From assembly GCA_015059905.1 (NCBI GenBank), contig SUZN01000001.1, forward strand, positions 124,001 to 188,000: a DNA stretch of 64,000 bases. The letters run 5' to 3'. Origin of the DNA: Rikenellaceae bacterium. GTDB taxonomy: Bacteria; Bacteroidota; Bacteroidia; Bacteroidales; Rikenellaceae. The first letter of the stretch is position 1, and each line of letters starts with the position of its first letter. A model generated the notes under the pieces. That model was given only the letters and a program-made list of their open reading frames with translations. It had not been told where the DNA came from and searched no databases. The position numbers and the translations under genes were made by a program. Positions 16,809 through 25,059 of the stretch are shown here, one piece after another.

Positions 16809-16824
16809 TATCTTTGCAAAGATA
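16809..16824. promoter_or_regulatory. Palindromic back-to-back promoters for rsmE and the M3 peptidase gene
   Basis: TATCTTTGCAAAGATA is a perfect 16-base palindrome made of two TAnnTTTG -7 boxes in opposite orientation. The plus-strand box (16809-16816) ends 27 bases before the peptidase ATG at 16843. The minus-strand box (16824-16817) ends 27 bases before the rsmE ATG at 16790. A possible -33 element for the plus direction is ATTG (16784-16787), 21 bases upstream. Two polymerases could not occupy the site together. Confidence 0.7.
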
Positions 16825-16842
16825 TTAAATATATGTGAAGTA

Positions 16843-19134
16843 ATGAAACGCTTTTTAACTTTATTCGCGTTTGCGATGATGATTATGACACAGATTTCGT
16901 GTAATAAGAGTGAAAATGTAGCTGAAAACCCATTTTTTGAGCCTGTGTGGGAGACTCCATACGGAACACCTCCCTTTGACCGCATAAAGACCGAGCATTT
17001 CAAGCCCGCCTTTGAGCAAGGGATGTCGTTGCATAACGAGGAGATTGACAGAATAGTAAACTCAAAGGAGCGCCCTACGTTTGAAAATACCATCCTGGCG
17101 TACGATAATTCGGGCGAAATGTTGTGGCGAGTGGCGACGGTGTTTGGTATGCTGTCGGCGGCAAATACCGATGATGCAATGCAGACCCTCTCTGCCGAGA
17201 TTTATCCTGCACTTGCTGCACATAGCGATGCTATCACGATGAATGACAAACTCTTTGAGCGCGTGAAGGCAGTCTATGATGGTCGCCTGTCGGCAGGTCT
17301 GGGCGAGGAGGAGTTGCGTCTGGTGCAGAAGATTTATGACGACTTTGTTCGCTCGGGAGCGTTGCTCTCGACGGAGGATAAGAGCCGCCTGATGCAGATT
17401 AACGAGGAGCTCTCGGCGCTGGGAGTGGATTTTGGTCGTAACCTGCTTGCGGAGACTAACGCATATCAACTCTTTGTCAAGCGCGACAGATTGAAGGGTG
17501 TCCCTTCGAGCGTGATGGAGGCTGCTGCAGCCGAAGCGCGTGCAGCGGGTCGTGGCGATGAATTCCTCTTTACGTTGCAGAAGTCGAGTATGTTGCCACT
17601 GCTGACCTATTGTAAGGATAGAGAGTTGCGCGAGGAGATTTATAAGGCTTACCTTAAGCGCGGTGACAATAACAACGAGAACGATAATAAGGCGGTGATA
17701 GCCAAGATGGTGAGCCTGCGTTATCAGAAGGCGAAATTGCTTGGTTATGACTCTTATGCCCACTACGTTACAGCCGACGAGATGGCTAAAACGCCTGAGG
17801 CAGTGTATGAGTTGCTGGAGGGTGTGTGGACCCCTGCGCTGGAGCAGGCGAAGCGCGAGATGGAGCGTATGATGCCAATGCTTGAGAAGGATTGCGGTAA
17901 GGATGCCAAGTTCGAGTCGTGGGATTGGTGGTATTATACTGAAAAGGTGCGCGAGGCTGACTATCAGCTTGAGGAGGAGAAGGTGAGGGCATACCTCTCG
18001 CTGGAGAACGCCAAGAGCGGAATCTTCTTCCTCGCAAATCGTCTGTATGGTATCACGTTGCGCCCATTGAAGGCACCCGTGTATCACCCCGAGTGTGAAG
18101 TGTATGAGGTTATCGACCAGGATGATAAGCCGCTTGGTGCGCTCTATTTCGATTTCCATCCCCGTGCCAGCAAGCAGGGTGGTGCGTGGTGCGGCACTTA
18201 TGTTGACCAAAGTTACAAGGATGGTGAGCGTGTATGCCCTGTGGTGAGCATTGTCTGCAACTTTACACCTGCCCTGGCTGGTCGTCCTGCACTGCTCTCG
18301 ATAGACGAAGTGGAGACCCTTTTCCACGAGTTCGGTCACGCTCTGCATAATCTTTTTGCTGATGTTAAGTATCGCGGTTTGGCGAGTGTGGAGGGTGATT
18401 TTGTCGAGCTGCCATCGCAGATTATGGAGAATTGGGCCTTCTCGGAGGAGATGCTCAAGCAATATGCTGTACATCACCAGACGGGCGAAGTTATGCCTGA
18501 TGATATGATTGCCAAGATACGCAAGAGTGCCACATTCAACGAAGGTTTTAATACTACCGAGTTGCTGGCTGCGGCGTTGTCGGATTTCGATATCCACGCG
18601 GTGAAGAGTGCCGAGTTGGTTGATGTTGCCGAGTTTGAGCGCAAGGCGTTGAGCGAGAAGCGAGGACTTATCCCACAGATTGAGCCTCGTTACCACTACA
18701 CATATTTCAGCCACATCTTCGATGGCGGATATTCGGCAGGATACTACTTCTACATTTGGGCGGAGGTGTTGGATAAGGATGCTTATCAGGCGTTTGTCGA
18801 GAGTGGCGATTTGTTCGATAAGGAGATTGCCGAGCGTTTTCGTCGTGAGGTGCTGTCGCGTGGTGGTAGCCGTGATGGTATGGATATGTATCGTGCCTTC
18901 AGAGGTGCTGACCCTAATAAACTCTCGATGCTTGTAGCGCGTGGCTTAGTCGAGCCAGAGGATGTGGCGCAGACAGAACCAGGGGCGGCTGTGGGCGAGA
19001 TGCCTCGTGTTGATACGCGTGAGCAGGCGCGTCAGCGTGCCGAGCGTTCACGTCAGGAGCGTGAGGCGGCACGTCAGGCAGCCGAAGCGGCGGATAGTGT
19101 TGCTGTGGAGAGTGCAGATAGTGTAACAGAGTAG
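16843..19134 (+). CDS. M3 family metallopeptidase (Dcp/OpdA-like), predicted lipoprotein
   Basis: The 763-residue zinc peptidase starts with a signal and lipobox-like QISC (Cys20). The thimet-oligopeptidase fold spans about 30-700, with the zinc site HEFGH (about 494-498) and the third ligand Glu in the VELPSQIMENWAF segment. Known relatives cleave short oligopeptides or release C-terminal dipeptides. The export signal points to the periplasm or outer-membrane inner face. After the catalytic domain there is an extra charged tail of about 45 residues, rich in Arg, Glu, Gln and Ala and ending in Ser/Val/Asp, which its paralogue lacks. It heads the unit M3-M3-GH43-GH43. Confidence 0.93.
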   Translation: MKRFLTLFAFAMMIMTQISCNKSENVAENPFFEPVWETPYGTPPFDRIKTEHFKPAFEQGMSLHNEEIDRIVNSKERPTFENTILAYDNSGEMLWRVATVFGMLSAANTDDAMQTLSAEIYPALAAHSDAITMNDKLFERVKAVYDGRLSAGLGEEELRLVQKIYDDFVRSGALLSTEDKSRLMQINEELSALGVDFGRNLLAETNAYQLFVKRDRLKGVPSSVMEAAAAEARAAGRGDEFLFTLQKSSMLPLLTYCKDRELREEIYKAYLKRGDNNNENDNKAVIAKMVSLRYQKAKLLGYDSYAHYVTADEMAKTPEAVYELLEGVWTPALEQAKREMERMMPMLEKDCGKDAKFESWDWWYYTEKVREADYQLEEEKVRAYLSLENAKSGIFFLANRLYGITLRPLKAPVYHPECEVYEVIDQDDKPLGALYFDFHPRASKQGGAWCGTYVDQSYKDGERVCPVVSIVCNFTPALAGRPALLSIDEVETLFHEFGHALHNLFADVKYRGLASVEGDFVELPSQIMENWAFSEEMLKQYAVHHQTGEVMPDDMIAKIRKSATFNEGFNTTELLAAALSDFDIHAVKSAELVDVAEFERKALSEKRGLIPQIEPRYHYTYFSHIFDGGYSAGYYFYIWAEVLDKDAYQAFVESGDLFDKEIAERFRREVLSRGGSRDGMDMYRAFRGADPNKLSMLVARGLVEPEDVAQTEPGAAVGEMPRVDTREQARQRAERSRQEREAARQAAEAADSVAVESADSVTE

Positions 19135-19171
19135 CAAGAAAATAGATAAGAAACAGAATATTTAAGAAAAG

Positions 19172-21286
19172 ATGAAAAAATTATTATTGATGATGACATT
19201 TAGTGCATTGTTGGCAGGATGCGGCGGCGAGCAGATGCCTGTTGTGGTTTTGCCAGAGATTGATACCGCCAATCCATTGTTGGCGGAGTGGGATACACCT
19301 CACGCAACACCTCCATTCGATAAGATAAAGATTTCGGATTATGAGCCCGCTATCGAGACAGCCATCGCTGTGTCGCGTGCCGAGGTGGATGCTATTGTAA
19401 ACAATCCAGCCAAGCCTACGTTTCAGAATACTGTTGTCGCTTTGGAGCGTCAGGGTGCGTTGCTGAATCGCATCCTAGGTCTGTTCTATAACTTGCGCGA
19501 GGCTGATACTTCAGACGAGATGGATGCTATTGCATTGCGTATTCAGCCAAAGCTCACAGAATTGAGCAACGATGTGTCGCTCAATCCACAACTCTTTGAG
19601 CGCGTTAAAGCTGTCTATGAGGGTTGTCGCTTGTTCTTGAGTGATGAGGATGAGAAGTTGCTGGAGGATTGCTACAAAGGTTTTGCTCGCTCGGGTGCGG
19701 CATTGTCGGATGAAGACAAGGAGCTTTACCGTAAATATACGGCTGAACTCTCGGAGGCTACGCTGATGTTTGGTCAGAACGCCCTGTCGGCAACAAATGC
19801 CTTTGCAATAAATATCACCGATGAGAGCAAGGTTGCGGAGTTGCCAGCATTTGTCAAGGAGGCTATGGCGGCGGATGCTGCGGCTCGCGGGGAGAAGGGT
19901 TGGACGGTGACGCTGAAGGCACCAAGCTACATCCCATTTATGACCTACTCGTCACAGCGCGAGGAGAAGGAGCAGTTGTATCGCGCCTATAATAGCCGTG
20001 CGCTGGGTGGCGAGTTTGATAATTCTGAAATCATCAGTAAGATTGCGGCGTTGCGCTTACAGATTGCGCAGTTGCTCGGTTATGAGACCTATGCCGACTA
20101 TGTGTTGGAGGAGCGTATGGCGGAGAGTGCCGCAAACGTAAATGATTTCCTTGCCGAGTTACGTGAGGCTACGTTGGAGTATGGTCACAAAGATTATGCA
20201 ATGATTAACGACTATGCTCACTCACAGGGTTTTGAGGGTGATGTAATGCCTTGGGATTGGGCTTACTATACTGAGAAATATAAGGCGGAGAAGTATGCCA
20301 TTAACGACGAGCAGGTGAAGCCTTATCTGAAACTCGATAATGTTATTAGAGGAGTCTTTATGGTGGCTGAGAAGCTCTACGGCTTGCAGTTCGTGCCAAA
20401 TAAGGATATCGCGGTTTATCACCCCGAGGTTACAGCTTACGAGGTGATGGATAAGAGTGGTGAGTTCCTCGCTGTGCTCTATCTCGACTTCTTCCCCCGC
20501 GAGTCGAAGCGCTCGGGTGCGTGGATGACAGAGTTCAGAGGCACGAAGGTAGTTGAGGGCGTGGAGACACGTCCGTTGGTATCGCTTGTGATGAACTTCA
20601 CAAAGCCTACCGAGACCACTCCTTCGCTGCTGACGTTCGATGAGTTCAATACATTCCTTCACGAGTTCGGTCACGCCCTGCACGGAATGTTAGCAAAGGG
20701 CGAGTATGAGTCGCTCAACGGCACTAACGTATATCGTGACTTTGTGGAGTTGCCATCGCAGATTATGGAGAATTGGGCAACCGAGAAGGAGTATCTCGAT
20801 ATGTGGGCAGTTCACTACCAGACTGGCGAGCCTATCCCTGCCGAGCTTGTAGAGAAGATTGTGGCGGCGAAGAACTATTTGGCTGCTTACAGCAACCTGC
20901 GTCAGCTCTCATTCGGCTTGTCGGATATGGCTTGGCATACATTGAAGGAGCCTTTCGCGGGCGAAATAGAACCTTTTGAGCGTGAGGCGATGGCTTCGGT
21001 GCAGATTACTCCTACGGTGGAGGGCACAGCTATGGCACCCGCCTTTACTCATATCTTCTCGGGTGGCTATGCTGCTGGTTATTATGGATATAAGTGGGCA
21101 GAGGTGTTGGCGGCAGATGCCTTCTCGATGTTTAAGCAGAACGGTATCTTCGATGAAAAGACAGCCGCAGCATTCCGTAAGTTGCTCGAAAGTGGTGGCA
21201 AGCGCCACCCAATGGAACTCTATGTTGAGTTCCGAGGTCATAAGCCAGAGACGCAAGCGTTGGTTGAGGCAATGGGATTGAAATAA
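19172..21286 (+). CDS. M3 family metallopeptidase, second tandem copy, predicted lipoprotein
   Basis: The 704-residue protein is the paralogue of the preceding gene. It has a clear lipobox LLAGC (Cys17), a matching start WDTPHATPPFDKI, the zinc site HEFGH (about 496-500) and VELPSQIMENWA. It stops soon after the catalytic domain (FRGHKPETQALVEAMGLK) and lacks the charged tail. The two proteins have diverged through most of their length, so the duplication is old and the substrates may differ. It is 37 bases after the first copy and 29 bases before the first GH43 gene, consistent with one transcript. Confidence 0.93.
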   Translation: MKKLLLMMTFSALLAGCGGEQMPVVVLPEIDTANPLLAEWDTPHATPPFDKIKISDYEPAIETAIAVSRAEVDAIVNNPAKPTFQNTVVALERQGALLNRILGLFYNLREADTSDEMDAIALRIQPKLTELSNDVSLNPQLFERVKAVYEGCRLFLSDEDEKLLEDCYKGFARSGAALSDEDKELYRKYTAELSEATLMFGQNALSATNAFAINITDESKVAELPAFVKEAMAADAAARGEKGWTVTLKAPSYIPFMTYSSQREEKEQLYRAYNSRALGGEFDNSEIISKIAALRLQIAQLLGYETYADYVLEERMAESAANVNDFLAELREATLEYGHKDYAMINDYAHSQGFEGDVMPWDWAYYTEKYKAEKYAINDEQVKPYLKLDNVIRGVFMVAEKLYGLQFVPNKDIAVYHPEVTAYEVMDKSGEFLAVLYLDFFPRESKRSGAWMTEFRGTKVVEGVETRPLVSLVMNFTKPTETTPSLLTFDEFNTFLHEFGHALHGMLAKGEYESLNGTNVYRDFVELPSQIMENWATEKEYLDMWAVHYQTGEPIPAELVEKIVAAKNYLAAYSNLRQLSFGLSDMAWHTLKEPFAGEIEPFEREAMASVQITPTVEGTAMAPAFTHIFSGGYAAGYYGYKWAEVLAADAFSMFKQNGIFDEKTAAAFRKLLESGGKRHPMELYVEFRGHKPETQALVEAMGLK

Positions 21287-21315
21287 TTATTAACCAAAAA
21301 TACAAAAACAACATT

Positions 21316-22290
21316 ATGAAGAAAATCTTTAACCTTTTCGTTGTGGCGTTGGCAGTGTGCGCTATTGCTACATCTTGCAAGCAGCCAACTGCTGGTAACC
21401 CAATCTTCCCAGGTAACTATGCCGATCCAGAGGGTTTGGTATTTGGCGACACTTACTGGATTTATCCAACCTATTCTGCTCCTTTCCACGAGCAGCTCTA
21501 TCTCGACTGCTTCTCATCAAAGGATTTGATTACTTGGGAGAAGCACGAGCGTATCATCGACAATACACGTATCAAGTGGCTCAACAACGCTTTGTGGGCA
21601 CCTGCTGCGTTGGAGAAGGATGGTAAGTATTACCTCTTTTTCAGCTGTAACAATATCCAGAACAACGAGCAGTTGGGTGGTATCGGTGTAGCTGTTGCCG
21701 ACACTCCAGCAGGTCCATTCGAGGATCTTTTGGGCAAGCCACTCATCGACTCTATCGTAAACCGTGCACAGCCAATCGACCAGTTCGTATTTAAGGATAA
21801 GGACGGCACATACTATATGTATTATGGTGGCTGGGGTCGTTGCAATATGGTTAAGATGGCTGACGACTTCAAGAGCATCGTTCCTTTCGAGGATGGCTCA
21901 ATGTATAAGGAGGTTACACCAAAGGGCTATGTTGAGGGTCCATTTATGTTCATTCGCGATGGTAAGTACTACTTTATGTGGTCAGAGGGTGGCTGGACAG
22001 GCCCTGACTACCGCGTAGCTTATGCAATCGCTGACTCTCCATTCGGTCCATTCGAGAGCAAGGGTGTTATCCTTCAGCAGGATCCAGAGGTTGCAACAGG
22101 CGCAGGTCACCACTCTGTGATGTACAATCCACGCAAGGATCAGTACTATATGGTTTACCACCGTCGTCCATTGGGCTCAAACGATGGCAACAACCGCGAG
22201 ACTTGTATCGACCTTCTGGAGTTTGACGAGCAGGGTAATATCCTCCCAGTGAAGATTACTTTCGAGGGTGTGAAGAAGGCAAAACTCTAA
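21316..22290 (+). CDS. GH43 family glycosidase, predicted lipoprotein (copy 1)
   Basis: The 324-residue protein is a five-bladed beta-propeller glycosidase. Cys21 follows a lipobox-like ATSC. Catalytic residues are visible: base Asp37 in YADPEG, the middle Asp in QPIDQFVF, and acid Glu207 in YVEGPFMF. Family members act on arabinan, xylan or related glycans; the exact specificity cannot be read. Long blocks are identical to the next gene, including CFSSKDL, ALWAPAA and KEVTPKGYVEGPFMFIRDGK, so the pair is a recent tandem duplication. It is grouped with two M3 peptidases rather than with SusC/SusD genes. Confidence 0.92.
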   Translation: MKKIFNLFVVALAVCAIATSCKQPTAGNPIFPGNYADPEGLVFGDTYWIYPTYSAPFHEQLYLDCFSSKDLITWEKHERIIDNTRIKWLNNALWAPAALEKDGKYYLFFSCNNIQNNEQLGGIGVAVADTPAGPFEDLLGKPLIDSIVNRAQPIDQFVFKDKDGTYYMYYGGWGRCNMVKMADDFKSIVPFEDGSMYKEVTPKGYVEGPFMFIRDGKYYFMWSEGGWTGPDYRVAYAIADSPFGPFESKGVILQQDPEVATGAGHHSVMYNPRKDQYYMVYHRRPLGSNDGNNRETCIDLLEFDEQGNILPVKITFEGVKKAKL

Positions 22291-22308
22291 TCTAATAAAA
22301 CTACCTAA

Positions 22309-23277
22309 ATGATGAAAAAGAATCTATTATTGGCTGTAGTGGCGTTGTTTATCTCTGCTATGGCGTATGGTCAGAAGACGGCAGGTAACCCAATCGCAGA
22401 GGGTGATTATGCCGATCCAGAGGGTGTGGTGTTTGGTAAGACTTATTGGATTTACCCAACTTGGTCAGACCGCTTTGAGAATCAGCTCCACTTTGACTGC
22501 TTCTCATCAAAGGATTTGGTGAAGTGGAAAAAGCACGAGCGTATTATCGACAAGTCGGCTATTTCGTGGTTGCGTCTTGCCTTGTGGGCACCTGCTGCGG
22601 TGGAGAAGGATGGTAAGTATTACCTCTTCTTCGGCGCAAACGATGTTCATCCGGGCGAGGTTGGCGGTATCGGCGTAGCTGTTGCCGACAAGCCACAGGG
22701 ACCTTATAAGGATTTGCTTGGCAAGCCTCTGATTAACGACATTGTGAATGGTGCGCAGCCTATCGACCAGTTTGTATTCAAGGATAAAGATGGTACATAC
22801 TATATGTATTATGGTGGCTGGGGTCATTGCAACATTGTTAAGATGGCAGATGACTTCAAGAGTATCGTTCCTTTCCCCGATGGAACAATGTATAAGGAGG
22901 TTACACCAAAGGGATATGTTGAGGGTCCATTTATGTTCATCCGCGATGGCAAGTACTACTTTATGTGGTCAGAAGGCGGTTGGGGTGGTCCACACTATCG
23001 CGTGGCATATGCGATTGCAGATTCTCCATTCGGTCCATTTGAGCGTAAGGGCGTTATCTTACAGCAAGACCCAGAGGTTGCCACAGGCGCTGGTCACCAC
23101 TCTGTAATGCACAACCCCAAGAGTGATAAGTATTACATCGTTTATCATCGTCGTCCACTCGGCTCTAACAAGCGCGACAACCGCGTGACTTGTATCGACG
23201 AGATGCATTTCGCGCCAAACGGCGATATTTTGCCTGTGAAGATGACTTTCGAGGGTGTGAAGAAGGACAAGTTGTAG
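22309..23277 (+). CDS. GH43 family glycosidase, secreted (copy 2)
   Basis: The 322-residue protein is the tandem copy of the preceding enzyme. Catalytic Asp36 (YADPEG) and Glu205 (YVEGPFMF) are intact. Its export signal differs: AMAYGQ near residues 17-22 fits signal peptidase I, with no Cys, so this copy is probably soluble in the periplasm or exported while copy 1 is lipid-anchored. A second ATG three bases downstream is an equally possible start. It is 18 bases after copy 1 and ends at a strong terminator. Confidence 0.92.
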   Translation: MMKKNLLLAVVALFISAMAYGQKTAGNPIAEGDYADPEGVVFGKTYWIYPTWSDRFENQLHFDCFSSKDLVKWKKHERIIDKSAISWLRLALWAPAAVEKDGKYYLFFGANDVHPGEVGGIGVAVADKPQGPYKDLLGKPLINDIVNGAQPIDQFVFKDKDGTYYMYYGGWGHCNIVKMADDFKSIVPFPDGTMYKEVTPKGYVEGPFMFIRDGKYYFMWSEGGWGGPHYRVAYAIADSPFGPFERKGVILQQDPEVATGAGHHSVMHNPKSDKYYIVYHRRPLGSNKRDNRVTCIDEMHFAPNGDILPVKMTFEGVKKDKL

Positions 23278-23305
23278 CGGGAAAACTTTTTCGCACCAAT
23301 AATGA

Positions 23306-23349
23306 GGCTGAAACCGAAGAATTATATCTTCGGTTTCAGCCTTTGTTTT
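23306..23349 (+). terminator. Terminator of the M3-M3-GH43-GH43 unit
   Basis: GGCTGAAACCGAAGA (23306-23320) pairs perfectly with TCTTCGGTTTCAGCC (23327-23341) around a six-base loop, followed by TTTGTTTT. The 15-base perfect stem is among the strongest hairpins in the window. Confidence 0.92.
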
Positions 23350-23361
23350 GAGAAAAATTCC

Positions 23362-23369
23362 TATATTTG
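23362..23369 (+). promoter_or_regulatory. -7 box of the glutaminyl cyclase operon
   Basis: TATATTTG lies 15 bases before the ATG at 23385; a second TATATTTG sits at 23376-23383, directly against the start codon. The first is more plausible, giving a very short leader. No -33 TTTG at ideal spacing is seen. Confidence 0.5.
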
Positions 23370-23384
23370 TGAAAATATATTTGT

Positions 23385-24173
23385 ATGAAAAGATTGTTGT
23401 TGATATTTACGCTTTCGCTCTTTGTTTGCGCCTGTGGGTCGCAGACCAAGCGAATAGAGGGCGCACCGCAGGTTGTGCAGCCTGTGCGATATACTTTTTC
23501 GGTTAAGAATGTCTATCCTCATTCTACGGCGAGCTATACTCAGGGTCTGCAATATGTCGATGGTGTGTTGTGGGAAGGTACAGGCGAGTGGGGCGAGTCT
23601 CGCTTGCAGAAGGTCGATTTGGAGAGTGGTAAGGTTGAAGTGCTTAAGGAGTTGCCTCGCTCGGAGTTTGGTGAGGGTATCACCGTGCTGGGCGATAGAG
23701 TTTATCAGCTAACATGGACCAATGGCATAGCGCACGAATATAATCTCCAGGGCGAATTACTCAAGAATCACCGCTACTCGGGCGAAGGTTGGGGCTTGAC
23801 TACCGATGGTGAGAAGCTCTATATGTCAAACGGCACGCCTGACATCTACAAGATTGACCCCGCGACATTCAAGCGCGAGGGCAAGATAACCGTCACGATG
23901 CGCGGCGAGGTGGTTGATTATATCAACGAACTGGAGTGGATTGACGGCAAGATTTGGGCAAATGTATATACCACCGATTATATCATTATCATCAATCCGC
24001 AGTCGGGCGTTGTGGAAGGTGTTGTTGATTGTAGCAATCTCTTGCCAATGGAGGATGAGGAGGATGATACCGATGTGCTGAATGGTATTGCCTACGATAA
24101 GGAGGGTAAGCGCATATTCCTTACGGGCAAGCGCTGGAGCAAGCTTTTCGAGGTGGATATAGTAAAGTTATAG
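23385..24173 (+). CDS. Glutaminyl-peptide cyclotransferase, lipoprotein
   Basis: The 262-residue protein matches the bacterial/plant-type glutamine cyclotransferase family (PF05096), a five-bladed beta-propeller. The family blocks YTQGLQYVDGVLWEGTGEWG, GEGITVLGDRVYQLTW and INELEWIDGKIWANVY are clear. It converts N-terminal glutamine of peptides to pyroglutamate. Cys17 in CACGSQ forms a likely lipobox, so it probably acts on exported proteins in the periplasm, as known for Bacteroidetes in which Gln is common at position +1 of mature exported proteins. It is the first gene of a five-gene unit ending with mqnC, three bases before the next gene. Confidence 0.93.
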   Translation: MKRLLLIFTLSLFVCACGSQTKRIEGAPQVVQPVRYTFSVKNVYPHSTASYTQGLQYVDGVLWEGTGEWGESRLQKVDLESGKVEVLKELPRSEFGEGITVLGDRVYQLTWTNGIAHEYNLQGELLKNHRYSGEGWGLTTDGEKLYMSNGTPDIYKIDPATFKREGKITVTMRGEVVDYINELEWIDGKIWANVYTTDYIIIINPQSGVVEGVVDCSNLLPMEDEEDDTDVLNGIAYDKEGKRIFLTGKRWSKLFEVDIVKL

Positions 24174-24176
24174 GAT

Positions 24177-25055
24177 ATGGATTTGAAGCAACTTCTGCGA
24201 CGCAAGATTGTGGTTTTGGATGGCGCTATGGGTACCGAGCTTATTGCTCGTGGACATAAAGGTGCGCTTGAGCAGCTCAATCGTGAGGCTGCGACGGTGG
24301 TGGAGTCCCTGCACGAGGAGTACCTGAAGGCGGGCGCAGATATTATCACAACAAACACCACCTGCGCCGATGCGCTCTCGCTCAAGGAGTGGGGGCTGGA
24401 GGGCGACTCTTATGAGTTGGCGCGCGTGGGTGCTGAGATAGCCGTTAGGGCAAAGAATAAATACTCCACAACCGAGAATCCGCGTTTTGTGGCGGGCGCT
24501 GTGGGTCCTACAACACGAAACATATCGCTTGCAAACGATATTACAGAGATGCAACTTGCGGAGGTCTATTCGCAGGTTGTGTCGGGTTTGATTGATGGCG
24601 GCGTGGATTTGATTTTAATCGAGACCGCTATGGACTCGGAAAATGTGCGCGTGGCGGTGGAGCAGACTCGCAGGCTCTCGGCAGATATTCCGATTATCGT
24701 GTCTACTGTTTTGTCACGATTGGAGGGTAGAGTGGCAAATGGTGCTACGATAGAGAAGTTTTTGGAGAATATACCTCTTGAAGAGTGTTTTGCCGTAGGC
24801 TTCAACTGCTCGATGGGGGATAAGCAGCTGGAGGCTGCGCTGCGAAGGCTGGCGGCGGTAAGCAAGAAGCCTATTGTGGCTTATCCTGCACTGCATCAGC
24901 CACAGGAGGCTACAAATCGTTTTGTTAAGTCGCTTGAGCCAATTTGTCGCGGCGGAGGGTTGAATATCGTGGGTGGATGTTGTGGTACAACACCCTCACA
25001 TATCGAGGCTTTAGCCAAAATGGCGGCACGTTGGCGACCAAGAAAAATAGAGTAA
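24177..25055 (+). CDS. Homocysteine S-methyltransferase-domain protein
   Basis: The 292-residue protein is a stand-alone homocysteine-binding barrel, like the N-terminal module of MetH or like MmuM. LDGAMGTELIARG opens the barrel and the zinc ligands are Cys211 (GFNCSMG) and Cys268/Cys269 (GGCCGTTPSHI). Such proteins transfer a methyl group to homocysteine from S-methylmethionine or AdoMet, or work with separate MetH modules. No cobalamin- or folate-binding domain is present here. The donor cannot be told from sequence. It lies between the glutaminyl cyclase and M20 genes, with gaps of three and four bases. Confidence 0.88.
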   Translation: MDLKQLLRRKIVVLDGAMGTELIARGHKGALEQLNREAATVVESLHEEYLKAGADIITTNTTCADALSLKEWGLEGDSYELARVGAEIAVRAKNKYSTTENPRFVAGAVGPTTRNISLANDITEMQLAEVYSQVVSGLIDGGVDLILIETAMDSENVRVAVEQTRRLSADIPIIVSTVLSRLEGRVANGATIEKFLENIPLEECFAVGFNCSMGDKQLEAALRRLAAVSKKPIVAYPALHQPQEATNRFVKSLEPICRGGGLNIVGGCCGTTPSHIEALAKMAARWRPRKIE

Positions 25056-25059
25056 AGTT

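Noticed and set aside
16791..17093. A longer RsmE with a 101-residue N-terminal extension
   Set aside because: The extension lies opposite the signal peptide and start of the M3 peptidase and would span the palindromic promoter. RsmE of 235 residues is already full length.
17062..18714. A 550-codon open frame on the minus strand opposite the first M3 peptidase gene
   Set aside because: Its translation is rich in Leu, His, Arg and Ile with no recognisable domain, and it lies wholly opposite a well-conserved enzyme. It is a by-product of codon bias.
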